A DNA stretch of 64,000 bases from Microbacterium oryzae (GCF_030406385.1 NZ_JAUEPM010000002.1:248001-312000); one strand, 5' to 3'. Shown: positions 1 through 8,262, counted from the first letter of the stretch. A program made the numbers and translations. The notes: generated by a model from the letters alone, not told the origin.

Positions 1-869
1 GTGTCGTCGACCTCGATCGCACCGGTAGGAGGCAGCCCGACCGTCTCGAGCCCGAGGTCATCGGTGGCCGGTCGACGGCCGGTCGAAACCAGAAGCTCGT
101 CAGCCACGACGGTGCTGCCGTCGGCCAGCTCGATTGTCACGCTCCCCTCGTGAGCTCGGTCGACCCGCACGGGGGTGGCGGCGGTGTCGACCGTGACGCC
201 CTCGGTGACCAGCGCCGCGGCGACCAGCTCGCCGACGAAGGGTTCCTCGCGTTCGAGCAGTGGGTTACGCGATAGCAGGGTCACCTGCGAACCGAGGGAT
301 GCGAAGGCGAATGCGAGCTCGGTGCCGGCGACCCCGCCGCCGATGATCGCCAAGCGCGGCGGTACATGCTCGGCGGACGTGGCCTCGCGGGTGCCCCACG
401 GTGAGGCTGCGGCGAGTCCCGGAATCGCGGGCAGCACCGGAACGGATCCTGTAGCCACGGCGACCGCCCCGGCCGTGTAGAACCGGTCGCCCACGGCGAC
501 TCGTCCCCGGCCCGTGATCCTCCCGCGACCGCGGATCAGATCGATGCCGGCGGATTCCAGCCAGGACACCTGGCCGTCATCGCTCCATCCGTCGGTGAAT
601 GCCGTCCGTCGTGCAAGCACAGCGGCCGCATCGATGCCGCCCGTGATCGCGTCGCGAGCGCCAGCGAGGCGCTGCGCAGCGCGAAGGGCGTGGCCACTTC
701 GCAGGAGCGCCTTGGACGGCATGCACGCCCAGTAGGAGCACTCCCCACCGACGAGTTCGGCCTCGATGATCGCGACGCGAGCGCCGCGCTGGGAGGCGTA
801 GCCGGCGACATTCTCCCCGACGGGACCGGCGCCGATGACGATGAGGTCGTAGTCGGTCGTGCCGTTCAT
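1..869 (-). CDS. FAD-dependent pyridine nucleotide-disulfide oxidoreductase (C-terminus beyond window)
   Basis: Reverse-strand reading begins MNGTTDYDLIVIGAGPVGEN, a dinucleotide-binding GxGxxG FAD motif at residues 12-17. A CX4C redox-active disulfide in the context GGECSYWACMPSK follows at about residue 40, and a second NAD(P)H-binding motif (IIGGGVAGTELA) near residue 175. This is the arrangement of dihydrolipoamide dehydrogenase and mercuric reductase relatives: flavin and a cysteine pair pass electrons from NAD(P)H to a disulfide or other acceptor in the cytoplasm. The dimerisation domain with the usual His-Glu pair lies beyond position 1, so the substrate cannot be judged. Its ATG overlaps the stop of the membrane protein gene upstream (ATGA), so the two are probably co-transcribed. 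Confidence 0.85.
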   Translation of the reverse strand, partial: MNGTTDYDLIVIGAGPVGENVAGYASQRGARVAIIEAELVGGECSYWACMPSKALLRSGHALRAAQRLAGARDAITGGIDAAAVLARRTAFTDGWSDDGQVSWLESAGIDLIRGRGRITGRGRVAVGDRFYTAGAVAVATGSVPVLPAIPGLAAASPWGTREATSAEHVPPRLAIIGGGVAGTELAFAFASLGSQVTLLSRNPLLEREEPFVGELVAAALVTEGVTVDTAATPVRVDRAHEGSVTIELADGSTVVADELLVSTGRRPATDDLGLETVGLPPTGAIEVDD

Positions 870-1438
870 GAGGTGACCCGCTTGCGCAGGATGCTCGTCA
901 GGTGGATCGCGGAGATCAGGAAGAACACCGCGCCGAGAAGCGCGTATCCCGCGACTCCGGTGATCGCTCCGCTGCCCTGCAGTCCCTGGAAGAGGAATGC
1001 CGATCCGGCGAACACCGAGATCCCACCGGAGAGCATCTGCGGCACCTGTCCGCCGGCGCGACGGTTGCGGACGGCCGTGACCAGCTGCGGGATGCCCGCA
1101 CCGATGGCCCAGAGTCCCCAGACGACGAGCGCAGCCGATGCGGACACCGTGGAGGCCCATCCCAAGGCGATCGCGACCAGGATGCTGACGACGATGTTCA
1201 CCCACTCGGAAATCTTCGTTCGCTCGGAGTCCTTGTTCGACCGAAGCTGCCAGAACACGGCGGCCGCATCGAAGAGCGGGTAGATGATCAGCAGGGTCGT
1301 CAGGAACGGGCCCATCGATCCGCCGGTTGCGAACAGCAGCGCTGCCCATACGAGCGTGAAGCCGAACCTGGTGAAGTAGAGGCGGCGCAGTGCGGTGCCT
1401 GTAGCGGAGGAGGCGGTCGAGTCGACGGCGGTGGTCAT
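866..1438 (-). CDS. DUF308-like small integral membrane protein
   Basis: About 190 residues with some six hydrophobic helices and a basic C-terminus ending RKRVTS. The paired-helix pattern and a segment rich in G, W and A (IALGWASTVSASAALVVWG) suit the HdeD/DUF308 group of actinobacterial membrane proteins. The biochemical role is unknown. The ATG at 1438 is preferred over the one at 1444 because AAGGA lies six bases upstream of it. The stop overlaps the start of the flavin oxidoreductase, and a palindrome lies just upstream, between this gene and the divergent TetR gene, so this two-gene operon is the likely target of that repressor. Confidence 0.7.
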   Translation of the reverse strand: MTTAVDSTASSATGTALRRLYFTRFGFTLVWAALLFATGGSMGPFLTTLLIIYPLFDAAAVFWQLRSNKDSERTKISEWVNIVVSILVAIALGWASTVSASAALVVWGLWAIGAGIPQLVTAVRNRRAGGQVPQMLSGGISVFAGSAFLFQGLQGSGAITGVAGYALLGAVFFLISAIHLTSILRKRVTS

Positions 1439-1464
1439 GGTCATTCCTTCAGGTCGAAATCTAG

Positions 1465-1486
1465 GTAGAGTTACTAGTACGTCTAC
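1465..1486. promoter_or_regulatory. Candidate TetR operator between divergent genes
   Basis: A 22-bp imperfect palindrome with arms GTAGAGTTACT / AGTACGTCTAC, nine of eleven pairs matching, centred on CTAG. On the reverse strand it overlaps -35-like TAGACG and -10-like TAGATT (16-bp spacing) reading toward the membrane protein gene. Length, symmetry and position between a TetR gene and its divergent neighbour fit an autoregulated TetR operator. Binding itself is inferred. Confidence 0.5.
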
Positions 1487-1548
1487 ATGGATGACCGTAG
1501 ACTCATTCGGGAGGTCGCGCAAGCAGCGTCTCGAGATCGGAGCAACAG

Positions 1549-2115
1549 ATGGCGCCCGCCGCAGACACACGGTCGCGGATACTCGCAGCAGCGAACGAGC
1601 TGTTCTATGCGCAGGGCATCCGCGCGACCAGCGCCGACCGCATCATCGAGCAGGTGGGGATCACGAAGGTCACCTTCTACCGCCATTTCCGCACCAAGAG
1701 CGACCTGGTCGTCGCCTACCTAGAGGCGCAGGCTGCTGCGGAGAACGACTGGATGCTCAGCGTCATCGACCCCGGGGAACCCGCCGGGTCGTTGGCCGCA
1801 CTGGCCGCAGGCATCGGAGCGGCGAGCTGTCAGCCCGGCTTTCGCGGGTGCGCTTTCATCAACGCCGCCGCTGAGTTTCCGGATCCGGAGGACCCCGTTC
1901 GCCGGACCGTCGACGCGCACCGGGAACGAATGCTCCAGACCTTCGCTGAGATCGCCCTCGCAGGGGGTGTCAGCGACGTGCCGGCCAGCGCGAGACAGAT
2001 GATGTTGCTGCGTGACGGTGCCATGGTCAACGGATATCTCGGTGAACCCGAAGCCGTGGCCGAGGCTCTCGACGCGGGATTCGCTGCCATTCTCACGCAG
2101 GCTGCACTTCGATAG
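1549..2115 (+). CDS. TetR/AcrR-family transcriptional regulator
   Basis: 188 residues. The N-terminal TetR DNA-binding domain is clear: TRSRILAAANELFYAQGIR for helix 1 and RIIEQVGITKVTFYRHFRTK for the helix-turn-helix. The C-terminal ligand domain is short and Ala-rich with a single Cys pocket segment (GAASCQPGFRGCAFINAA), as in the TetR_C_33-like group of YcdC/RutR relatives. The start follows GGAGCAACAG. It is divergent from the DUF308/flavin reductase pair, and the 22-bp palindrome between them probably mediates self-repression. The inducer is unknown. The SDR gene 37 bp downstream may share its transcript. Confidence 0.88.
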   Translation: MAPAADTRSRILAAANELFYAQGIRATSADRIIEQVGITKVTFYRHFRTKSDLVVAYLEAQAAAENDWMLSVIDPGEPAGSLAALAAGIGAASCQPGFRGCAFINAAAEFPDPEDPVRRTVDAHRERMLQTFAEIALAGGVSDVPASARQMMLLRDGAMVNGYLGEPEAVAEALDAGFAAILTQAALR

Positions 2116-2152
2116 ACCCACACACAGCGGGGTGCCCGCGGATTGGTGAATC

Positions 2153-2947
2153 ATGAGACTCGACCTCACCGGAACTGTTGCGCTGATCACGGGATCGACC
2201 CAGGGCATCGGGCTTGCGATCGCCACCGGACTCGCCGGCGCTGGCGCGCACGTGATCGTCAACGGGCGGCGCGCCGACGGAACCGAAGCCGCGAGAGAGT
2301 CGATCCTCTCGGCCGTGCCGGGGGCGAAGGTGTCCATGCTGTCGGCGGACCTCGCTTCAGAGGAGGGAGCGGGTACCGCATCCGAACGGTTCCCGGATGT
2401 CGACATCCTCGTCAACAACCTCGGGATCTTCGGATCAGAGGATGCACTCGAGATCGAAGATGACGAGTGGCGGCAGTACTTTGAGACGAACGTCCTCTCA
2501 GCAGTTCGGCTGACGCGAATGTACCTTCCGCGGATGATGGATCGGAGGTGGGGACGGGTGCTGTACATCGCGAGCGACTCGGCATACGTCACCCCCATCG
2601 AGATGATCCACTACGGCGTGTCCAAGACCGCGCTTCTCGGCGTCTCACGGGGTTTCGCGAAGGTCGCCGCGGGGTCGGGAGTCACCGTGAACTCTGTCAT
2701 TGCGGGACCCACCCATACGGGCGGCGTTGAAGACCTCGTCTACGAGCTCGTGGACCGCTCCGTCCCCTGGGAGGAGGCGCAGCGCCGTTTCATGACCGAG
2801 CATCGCCCCCAGTCCCTCCTTCAGCGGCTGATCGAGCCGGAGGAGATCGCAAATATGGTGGTCTATCTGAGCTCCCGGCAAGCGTCTGCGACCACGGGTG
2901 GCGCTCTGCGCGTCGACGGCGGGTACGTCGATTCGATCGCTCCGTGA
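2153..2947 (+). CDS. Short-chain dehydrogenase/reductase (SDR)
   Basis: 264 residues, classical SDR. The Rossmann cofactor motif TGSTQGIG is at about residues 14-21, followed by the adenine-ring Asp (SADL), the structural NNLGIF (NNAG equivalent), a catalytic Ser in IASDSAY and the YGVSK active-site pair (YxxxK). The C-terminus ends with the usual TGGALRVDGGY. It is therefore expected to be an active cytoplasmic NAD(P)-dependent carbonyl reductase or alcohol dehydrogenase. The substrate cannot be named. It lies just downstream of the TetR gene and may belong to that regulon. Confidence 0.88.
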   Translation: MRLDLTGTVALITGSTQGIGLAIATGLAGAGAHVIVNGRRADGTEAARESILSAVPGAKVSMLSADLASEEGAGTASERFPDVDILVNNLGIFGSEDALEIEDDEWRQYFETNVLSAVRLTRMYLPRMMDRRWGRVLYIASDSAYVTPIEMIHYGVSKTALLGVSRGFAKVAAGSGVTVNSVIAGPTHTGGVEDLVYELVDRSVPWEEAQRRFMTEHRPQSLLQRLIEPEEIANMVVYLSSRQASATTGGALRVDGGYVDSIAP

Positions 2948-3033
2948 CCGACGACTTCACGCGCCCCCGGTATCGGCAGTGGACCCGATCACGGGTCGCA
3001 CGACGTACGAGAACGACGAAGTGAGGAGCGTTC

Positions 3034-4158
3034 ATGGGAGCGATGGATGACCTCATCAGTCCTGCGCTGGTCGCGCAGATGCGAGCGGCACTGCGATCGG
3101 TCGCGCCCGCGATGGACACGCCCAACCTCGCTCATGCGGAGACTGCGGTGCTCGGGGCAAGCCTCCGGCGCCGGGTCGACATAGTGCGGGATGCGCTTCT
3201 CGATGACCTGCCCGCGGGTTTCGCCCCGACCGAAGAGGTCGTCCTGTATCTGCTCGGAGAACCGCGATTCGCCGGGTGGATGATCTGGCCGACCACCGAG
3301 GTCGTGGCCGCGCGGGCGCTCGGGTCTGGATCAGAGCAGGATTTCGACTCCGGGATGGCTCTCCTGGCCCGTCTCACGACCGGACTCACCAGCGAGTTCG
3401 CGATTCGAGGTCTCCTCGCGGCCCGTCCTGAACGGGCGCTGGCAATCATGCAGACCTGGACGACGCACGACGATGAGCACGTCCGGCGGCTGGCGACGGA
3501 AGGTTCCCGCGCGTACCTGCCGTGGGCGAAGCGGGTTCCTTGGCTTCTGGCTCACCCTCGAGCGACGGAGGGGATACTCGATGGAACGTATCGCGATCCG
3601 TCCGAGTACGTCCGGCGGTCTGTGGCCAACCACCTCAACGATCTCAGCCGCATCGATTCTGCGGTCGTGGTCGACATCGGCAAGCGGTGGGCGGGCGATC
3701 CGAACGTGAATACCCCGTGGGTGCTCCGGCACGGACTCCGAACGCTGGCCAAACGGGCTGACCCGGGCGCGCTGGCCTTGCTGGGATTCAGCGGTGACGA
3801 GTTGGACGTCGAGCGACCGCAGCTATCCCGGGGCCTGGTGCCATGGGGTGAGGAGATCGCGATCAGTGCGCAGGTCCGCAACCACGGCTCTGCAGAGGCA
3901 CTGGTCGCGATTGACTACTCCATCGGCTTCCAGCGTGCCAACGGCTCAGTAAGTCCGAAAACCTTCAAGCTCGCTGTTCGGCGCATCCCTCCCGGGGACA
4001 CCGTGATCGTCGACAAAACGTTCTCCTTCCGCAGGATCACAACCCGCACGTACTATCCGGGTCGGCACTATGTCGCCGTGCAGGCGAACGGGGTGGTCTC
4101 CGAACCAGCGGACTTCGTCCTGGATGATCCACGCCCGTCGCAGATGACTGCGCGCTAG
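3034..4158 (+). CDS. DNA alkylation repair HEAT-repeat protein (AlkC/AlkD-like)
   Basis: 374 residues. The first ~240 are helical HEAT-like repeats typical of AlkD/AlkC glycosylases (for example SEYVRRSVANHLNDLSRID and PWVLRHGLRTLAKRADPGAL). The last ~110 are beta-rich with immunoglobulin-like features (GLVPWGEEIAISAQVRNHG and later beta segments), as in AlkC, which carries a C-terminal Ig-like domain absent from AlkD. Family members excise 3- and 7-alkylated purines from DNA. An AlkC-type N3-methylpurine glycosylase is therefore likely. The start is supported by AGGAG seven bases upstream. The gene converges on the GyrI-like gene, with only 27 bp between stops. Confidence 0.8.
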   Translation: MGAMDDLISPALVAQMRAALRSVAPAMDTPNLAHAETAVLGASLRRRVDIVRDALLDDLPAGFAPTEEVVLYLLGEPRFAGWMIWPTTEVVAARALGSGSEQDFDSGMALLARLTTGLTSEFAIRGLLAARPERALAIMQTWTTHDDEHVRRLATEGSRAYLPWAKRVPWLLAHPRATEGILDGTYRDPSEYVRRSVANHLNDLSRIDSAVVVDIGKRWAGDPNVNTPWVLRHGLRTLAKRADPGALALLGFSGDELDVERPQLSRGLVPWGEEIAISAQVRNHGSAEALVAIDYSIGFQRANGSVSPKTFKLAVRRIPPGDTVIVDKTFSFRRITTRTYYPGRHYVAVQANGVVSEPADFVLDDPRPSQMTAR

Positions 4159-4185
4159 CGGACGGCGCTTAGGTCCCGACACGGA

Positions 4186-4773
4186 TCACGCGACGGGGTC
4201 TCTGAGGATCGTGCGGAGCGTTGCCTGCGACGTGGTTCGTGTAAATCCGTCAGTATGGATTTCATGGTGGGGGCCGGCTCGGTGCAGCCCTCTCTCCTGT
4301 GCGTAGTCTCCGAGGCGCTTGAGGGTCGCGAACTCTTCCGAGAACGGTCCGTGATGCATGACCTGAACGACCTCCTGGGAGGGAACTGAGAACAGCGAGA
4401 TGTCATCCGAGGTGTTGTCGGCAACACTTGCGGCACGGGTGCGTGCGTCAGCGATGTCCGCTTCGGTCTTGCCTTCGGGGATCTGAGCGAGCACCCGGTA
4501 GAGCAGCGACGGGATCGGGTTGACGCTGTAGAAGTCAGCGATTTCAACGGGTGTGGAGTCCTCGGGGTACCAGAACTGCAGCTCCACGACGGGCGTCTCG
4601 TCGCTGCCGTTAAGGATGCGGGCGATATCGGAGACCAGAACCTTCTTACGGTAGAACTCATCGCTCCCGGGAGCACCGTCGCCAAGGACCGCGACGTAGT
4701 CGACGGAGGGGGTCCGCACGTATTCGGGGTTGTCGGATGCGTGCAGGTGCTCGGATAGCTGGGTGGTAGTCAT
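4186..4773 (-). CDS. GyrI-like small-molecule-binding domain protein
   Basis: 195 residues matching the COG4832-type GyrI-like proteins: an N-terminal segment with SVDYVAVLGDGAPGSDEFY, a central ELQFWYPED strand, and a C-terminal HHGPFSEEFATLKRL followed by HHEIHTDGFTRT. The domain is the ligand-binding half of AraC/MerR multidrug sensors and, alone, can bind or hydrolyse cyclic and electrophilic small molecules. No DNA-binding part is present. It is the last gene of a three-gene operon behind TetR and a MazG-like gene, so it probably acts as a cytoplasmic detoxifier or sensor partner under TetR control. That role is inferred. Confidence 0.78.
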   Translation of the reverse strand: MTTTQLSEHLHASDNPEYVRTPSVDYVAVLGDGAPGSDEFYRKKVLVSDIARILNGSDETPVVELQFWYPEDSTPVEIADFYSVNPIPSLLYRVLAQIPEGKTEADIADARTRAASVADNTSDDISLFSVPSQEVVQVMHHGPFSEEFATLKRLGDYAQERGLHRAGPHHEIHTDGFTRTTSQATLRTILRDPVA

Positions 4774-4791
4774 TACTTGCTCCTTTGATTG

Positions 4792-5175
4792 TTACTCGTG
4801 GGTGTTGGTCTTGTTCGCCCCGGCGGGGCGGGTGCGGGCGATGGTGGCGTCAAGGCCCGCGCTGATGCTGGCCATCGTCTCCGCGTAGGCCTCGTCAAGA
4901 TCGATGCCGAGCTTGTCGGCGAGGACGAACGTCCACCACATCGATTCGGCGAGTTTGTGCTTGAGTTCGGCTCGCGGGTCACCGTCGATAGCCCAGGTCC
5001 CGTCATGGGCGAGCAGAAGGCGACCGATGTAGCCGACGTCGTTGGAGAACCCGATCATCAGCTCATGCAGTGACCAGGTCTTCCCGTTGAAGCGCTCCTC
5101 GAGCACTTCGTACTGCGAGCGAACCGCGAGGGCTTGCTCACGTGCGGTGGATAGTGAGGCTGTGTGCTCAGGCAT
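4792..5175 (-). CDS. MazG-like nucleotide pyrophosphohydrolase-fold protein
   Basis: 127 residues, all helical. The segment ELKHKLAESMWWTFVLADKL, followed by GIDLDEAYAE, recalls the ExxExxD metal-binding helices of MazG/dUTPase-type NTP pyrophosphohydrolases (typical form EELADVLIYLLLLADRLGI). The second acidic pair is only partly conserved because Trp-Trp-Thr replaces part of the usual motif, so catalytic competence is uncertain. The start overlaps the end of the TetR gene by eight bases, and the GyrI-like gene follows 18 bp later, so all three are one transcript. Confidence 0.65.
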   Translation of the reverse strand: MPEHTASLSTAREQALAVRSQYEVLEERFNGKTWSLHELMIGFSNDVGYIGRLLLAHDGTWAIDGDPRAELKHKLAESMWWTFVLADKLGIDLDEAYAETMASISAGLDATIARTRPAGANKTNTHE

Positions 5176-5788
5176 GGGCGGGCTCCTTCGAGTCGGGGTT
5201 ACTGGGGAAGACGGTCATCGTGCGGCGCGCGAGGGCCAGGAGCGATTCGCGAGGCGTTCCGTCGGCTGCTCGGATGGCGAAGCCACTGCTGACAGTGATC
5301 AGAAACGCTGCGAGCTCCTCTGGGTGTTCATCCGGGGGGAGGTCGCCCTCGTCGATAGCGCGGCGGAACCGATCTGCGAACAGAGCTTGGATTCTCGCCC
5401 GGTTCTCCGTCAGCGAAGCCAGCTGTGTGAAGCCCTCGGTCGCGACGGCAGCCTGCACTGAGAGACATCCTGCGGGAAGCCCGGGCATGGTGACGGCGAT
5501 GGCGTTGCCCGCAAGGAAGGCTGCTGCCACATCACGGGCTGTGGTTTGAGCGAGGGCGTCTGTGACATAGCCCATGTTGCGTTGCACGTAGCGATCAAGC
5601 ACTGACTGAAACAACTGATCCTTGTCGCCGAACGCTGCGTAGAGGCTCGGGCGATTGATGCCCATCGCCGCGGTCGGCTCCGAGAGGCTGGCGCCGTCGA
5701 AACCGCGCCGCCAGAAAACGTCGACGGCTGCATCGAGAGCCACGTCGGCTTTGAAGCCGCGGGGTCGTCCAGGAGCTGTCATTGCCAT
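5168..5788 (-). CDS. TetR/AcrR-family transcriptional regulator
   Basis: 206 residues. The HTH domain includes GRPRGFKADVALDAAVDVFW and AAMGINRPSLYAAFGDKDQ, and the C-terminal part (GCLSVQAAV...GFAIRAADGTPRESLLALA) is of the TetR_C_16/AcrR-like type associated with electrophile and antiseptic responses. Two starts are possible (5788 or 5782). It heads a mini-operon with the MazG-like and GyrI-like genes, and a perfect 12-bp palindrome lies 17 bp upstream of the ATG, so autoregulation is likely. The inducer is unknown. Confidence 0.88.
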   Translation of the reverse strand: MAMTAPGRPRGFKADVALDAAVDVFWRRGFDGASLSEPTAAMGINRPSLYAAFGDKDQLFQSVLDRYVQRNMGYVTDALAQTTARDVAAAFLAGNAIAVTMPGLPAGCLSVQAAVATEGFTQLASLTENRARIQALFADRFRRAIDEGDLPPDEHPEELAAFLITVSSGFAIRAADGTPRESLLALARRTMTVFPSNPDSKEPAHA

Positions 5789-5804
5789 CCCGCCTCTCTT
5801 TTCT

Positions 5805-5816
5805 TACCGATCGGTA
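5805..5816. promoter_or_regulatory. Perfect TetR-type operator TACCGATCGGTA
   Basis: A perfect 12-bp palindrome sits 17 bp upstream of the TetR start and just after the LtrA stop. On the reverse strand it overlaps a -10-like TATACC. This core is a common form of operator for TetR proteins controlling their own mini-operon. Occupancy is inferred from position only. Confidence 0.55.
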
Positions 5817-5821
5817 TAGAA

Positions 5822-7015
5822 CTAGCGCGTCGCAGAATCTGCCCGGTGGGTAGGGCGCAAGTGCCGGTACGTGCTGAGTCCGAGCGTCAGCAGAACGACG
5901 ATTGCCATGGCTGCGATGGGCGGCGTGATCGCGACGACGGGAATCAGGGCGAGGGTTAGTGCTGCCGCGATCGCGCTCGACCAGGGGAGGCGGCGCGATG
6001 TGACCGATACGTAGGCGGCAGTGGAGGCGAAGAACAGTGCCAGCCCGCCCGCCAGGGCCGTCGCGTTGAAGATCCCGATGTCGCTGGCTTCCTCAATGTG
6101 TTCGATGGCGCCACTGATCCCCAACGAGGCCAGCAGGACTCCTGCCACGATCCCGAAATGAAGGTACGTGCCGACGGTCGCCACCCCCGTGCGCCGGGCG
6201 CCATCGAGCTCGTTGATGTCACGCTCAGCGGCTGCGGAGAGTCTGCCGAAGTAGTGCCACCACATGCTGAGGGAGAGTGTCACGGCGAGGAGAGCGCCGA
6301 CAACGGCGAGAGGAGAGAGGGCGGCGTGAGCGGCCCCGAATCCAATCGAGATGATCGATTCGCCGAGCGCCAGGATGACGACGAGACCGTGCCTTTCGGC
6401 GTAGTGCCCGGCCGAGGGCAGTTGCCACTGGCCACCGCGTGAGGTGAGGTACACGGTGATGCCTTCGATGGCGACGGCGGCCAGCCAGAGAGCGATCTGA
6501 GCAGGCCCTTCGAGCACCGCTCCCGTGATCAAGGCGGCAGAGACCGGCACGATGGTGACGCCCATGGTCAGGATGACCTGGCGGCGAAGTAGCACGTCGT
6601 GGCCGGCGACGAGGATGTTGACCCCCGTGTAGGCGAGGGACAGCACCACGAAGCTCGTCGCGAACAGCAAGGCTCCGAAGTGGCTTTCGCCGGGGCCGGG
6701 GTAGACCTCGGGGATGGAGATCGACAGGACGAGGACCATTGCGATAGCGATGAGGATCCCGATTCGCACCACACCACGGTCGGCGACGCGCTGGTTCGCA
6801 AGCCAAGCATGGGAAGCCCACGACCACCACAGCACACCGAGAACTGCGACCCCACCGAGCACGCTCGTCAGATCCGCGCCCTCCGCCATCAAGTGTGTGA
6901 TTTGAGTGAAAGCGAAGACGTAGACCAGGTCGAAGAACAGCTCCAGCGGCGTTGCTCGCTGCGCTCCAGCAGACCGTCCGCCGGATCGCTCGTGTGTCTC
7001 GATTGCGGTGGTCAT
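5822..7015 (-). CDS. ltrA: Low temperature requirement A (LtrA) family membrane protein
   Basis: 397 residues with about eleven hydrophobic helices. The LtrA signature is clear: RATPLELFFDLVYVFAFTQI near the N-terminus, WWSWASHAWLANQR, then ERHGLVVILALGESIISIG and SMWWHYFGR in the middle. LtrA proteins were named from a Listeria mutant unable to grow in the cold. The molecular activity is unknown; a transporter or channel role is suspected. The ATG at 7015 overlaps the stop of the aldo/keto reductase (ATGA), so translation is coupled. Confidence 0.87.
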   Translation of the reverse strand: MTTAIETHERSGGRSAGAQRATPLELFFDLVYVFAFTQITHLMAEGADLTSVLGGVAVLGVLWWSWASHAWLANQRVADRGVVRIGILIAIAMVLVLSISIPEVYPGPGESHFGALLFATSFVVLSLAYTGVNILVAGHDVLLRRQVILTMGVTIVPVSAALITGAVLEGPAQIALWLAAVAIEGITVYLTSRGGQWQLPSAGHYAERHGLVVILALGESIISIGFGAAHAALSPLAVVGALLAVTLSLSMWWHYFGRLSAAAERDINELDGARRTGVATVGTYLHFGIVAGVLLASLGISGAIEHIEEASDIGIFNATALAGGLALFFASTAAYVSVTSRRLPWSSAIAAALTLALIPVVAITPPIAAMAIVVLLTLGLSTYRHLRPTHRADSATR

Positions 7016-8073
7016 ACGCGTGCGAACGCGGTCGAGCTGAGGCCGTTGATGGTGGTGTCGCCCTGGAGGAAGCCCGTGGCGGAGCTGCGGATCACGTTCA
7101 TCGGGTACTCGAGAGTGGGCTCGGTGAGCGACGACAATCGTGCGAGCTCCCCAGGGGACAGTACGACGTCTGCAGAAGCCAGGTTGGCCTGAAGCTGATC
7201 CACGGTGCGTGCGCCGATCAGTGTCGATGTGACCTCGGCCTGCTGTCGCACCCATGCGAGCGACACGGCGGCGACGGTCGTGGCGTGCTCACCTGCGATC
7301 TCGGCCAGCGCGTCCAGAAGAACGAAGGTGTCTTCGGTGAGGTTGGGGGCGGCGTAGCCGGACCTGCTGGAGCCCTGCACGGCTCGGACCTCGCGGGAGT
7401 ACTTGCCGGAAAGCACCCCCGATGCCAGCGGGCTCCACGGGGTCACGCCGAGTCCGAGCGCTCGGGCGGCACCGAACTGCTCCCCTTCAGGGGTGCGGGC
7501 GAGGAGCGAGTACTCGACCTGAAGCGCAGCGATACGCTCCCAGCCGCGTGCTCCGGAGAGTCCGGCTGCCTGGCCCACCCACCATGCCGGTACGTTCGAG
7601 ACTCCGATCGCCCGGATCTTCCCCGTCCGCACCAGGTCATCGAGCGTTGAGAGTGTCTCTTCGATCGGGGTGTGCCGGTCCCACTGGTGCATCCAGTAGA
7701 GATCGATGTAGTCGGTGTTGAGTCGACGCAGCGACTCATCGAGCTGTGTGTGGATGGCCTTGCGGCCGGCCCCTCCGGCATTCGGATCTGACGGGTGCAG
7801 CGTGCCGCCGAACTTCGTCGCGAGGACGACACGATCCCGGCGTCCGGGCCGCTGGTCGAAGTAGTCGCCGAGAGTCTGTTCGGACTTGCCGGCGTTGTAC
7901 TGATTGGCTGTGTCGATGAAGTTGCCGCCCGCGTCCAGGTAGTGGTCGAGGATGTCGAAAGACGTCTCCGGGGCAGAGCCCCAGGTTCCATCGTCGAAGT
8001 TCATCGCTCCGAGTGCCAGAGGACTGACGCGAAGCCCGGTCGTGCCGAGCGTGCGGTAGGAATCGATGGTCAT
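7012..8073 (-). CDS. Aldo/keto reductase
   Basis: 353 residues, (beta/alpha)8 aldo/keto reductase. The N-terminal YRTLGTTGLRVSPLALGAMN is typical of AKR11/YajO-like enzymes. FIDTANQYNAGKSEQTLGDY supplies the catalytic Asp and Tyr, LATKFGG the Lys, and DLYWMHQWDRHTPIEET the His. The NADPH site is near SLLARTPEG and TSTLIGARTVDQL. It reduces aldehydes or ketones in the cytoplasm; the substrate is unknown. GGAGG precedes the ATG by four bases. It is the first gene of a pair with LtrA and is divergent from a SnoaL-like gene across a region with two dyads. Confidence 0.9.
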   Translation of the reverse strand: MTIDSYRTLGTTGLRVSPLALGAMNFDDGTWGSAPETSFDILDHYLDAGGNFIDTANQYNAGKSEQTLGDYFDQRPGRRDRVVLATKFGGTLHPSDPNAGGAGRKAIHTQLDESLRRLNTDYIDLYWMHQWDRHTPIEETLSTLDDLVRTGKIRAIGVSNVPAWWVGQAAGLSGARGWERIAALQVEYSLLARTPEGEQFGAARALGLGVTPWSPLASGVLSGKYSREVRAVQGSSRSGYAAPNLTEDTFVLLDALAEIAGEHATTVAAVSLAWVRQQAEVTSTLIGARTVDQLQANLASADVVLSPGELARLSSLTEPTLEYPMNVIRSSATGFLQGDTTINGLSSTAFARV

Positions 8074-8153
8074 GGTGCCTCCAAGTAGATGGTGCGGTGT
8101 CGTTTGATTCGAGTCTTCGACCGAGCCTCGGTCGGCGGAAGGCCGCGCGACCC

Positions 8154-8212
8154 GGGGTGCCGCGCACCCCCTCAGCGGTGGTGGCAAGCGGCTGAGGGGG
8201 TGCGGCGCACCC
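8154..8212. promoter_or_regulatory. Paired dyads forming a large inverted repeat in a divergent promoter region
   Basis: Two nearly identical dyads, GGGTGC-CGC-GCACCC (8155-8169) and GGGTGC-GGC-GCACCC (8198-8212), stand 43 bp apart centre to centre. Together with CTCAGC/GCTGAG they make inverted arms 8156-8176 and 8191-8211 (19 of 21 matching) around a 14-base loop. They lie between the divergent aldo/keto reductase and SnoaL-like genes, so they are not a terminator of converging genes. Twin operator sites on one face of the helix, perhaps for the XRE regulator just downstream, are the preferred reading. Confidence 0.5.
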
Positions 8213-8262
8213 TGGGAAGCGCGCCCTTCCCCGCAGTGTCGAGCCCGCGCAGTGTGGAATCC

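Noticed and set aside
175-1283. Rightward open frames over the flavin oxidoreductase and membrane protein genes
   Set aside because: Low-complexity Arg/Ser/Ala translations antiparallel to a convincing reverse-strand gene. They are side effects of high GC.
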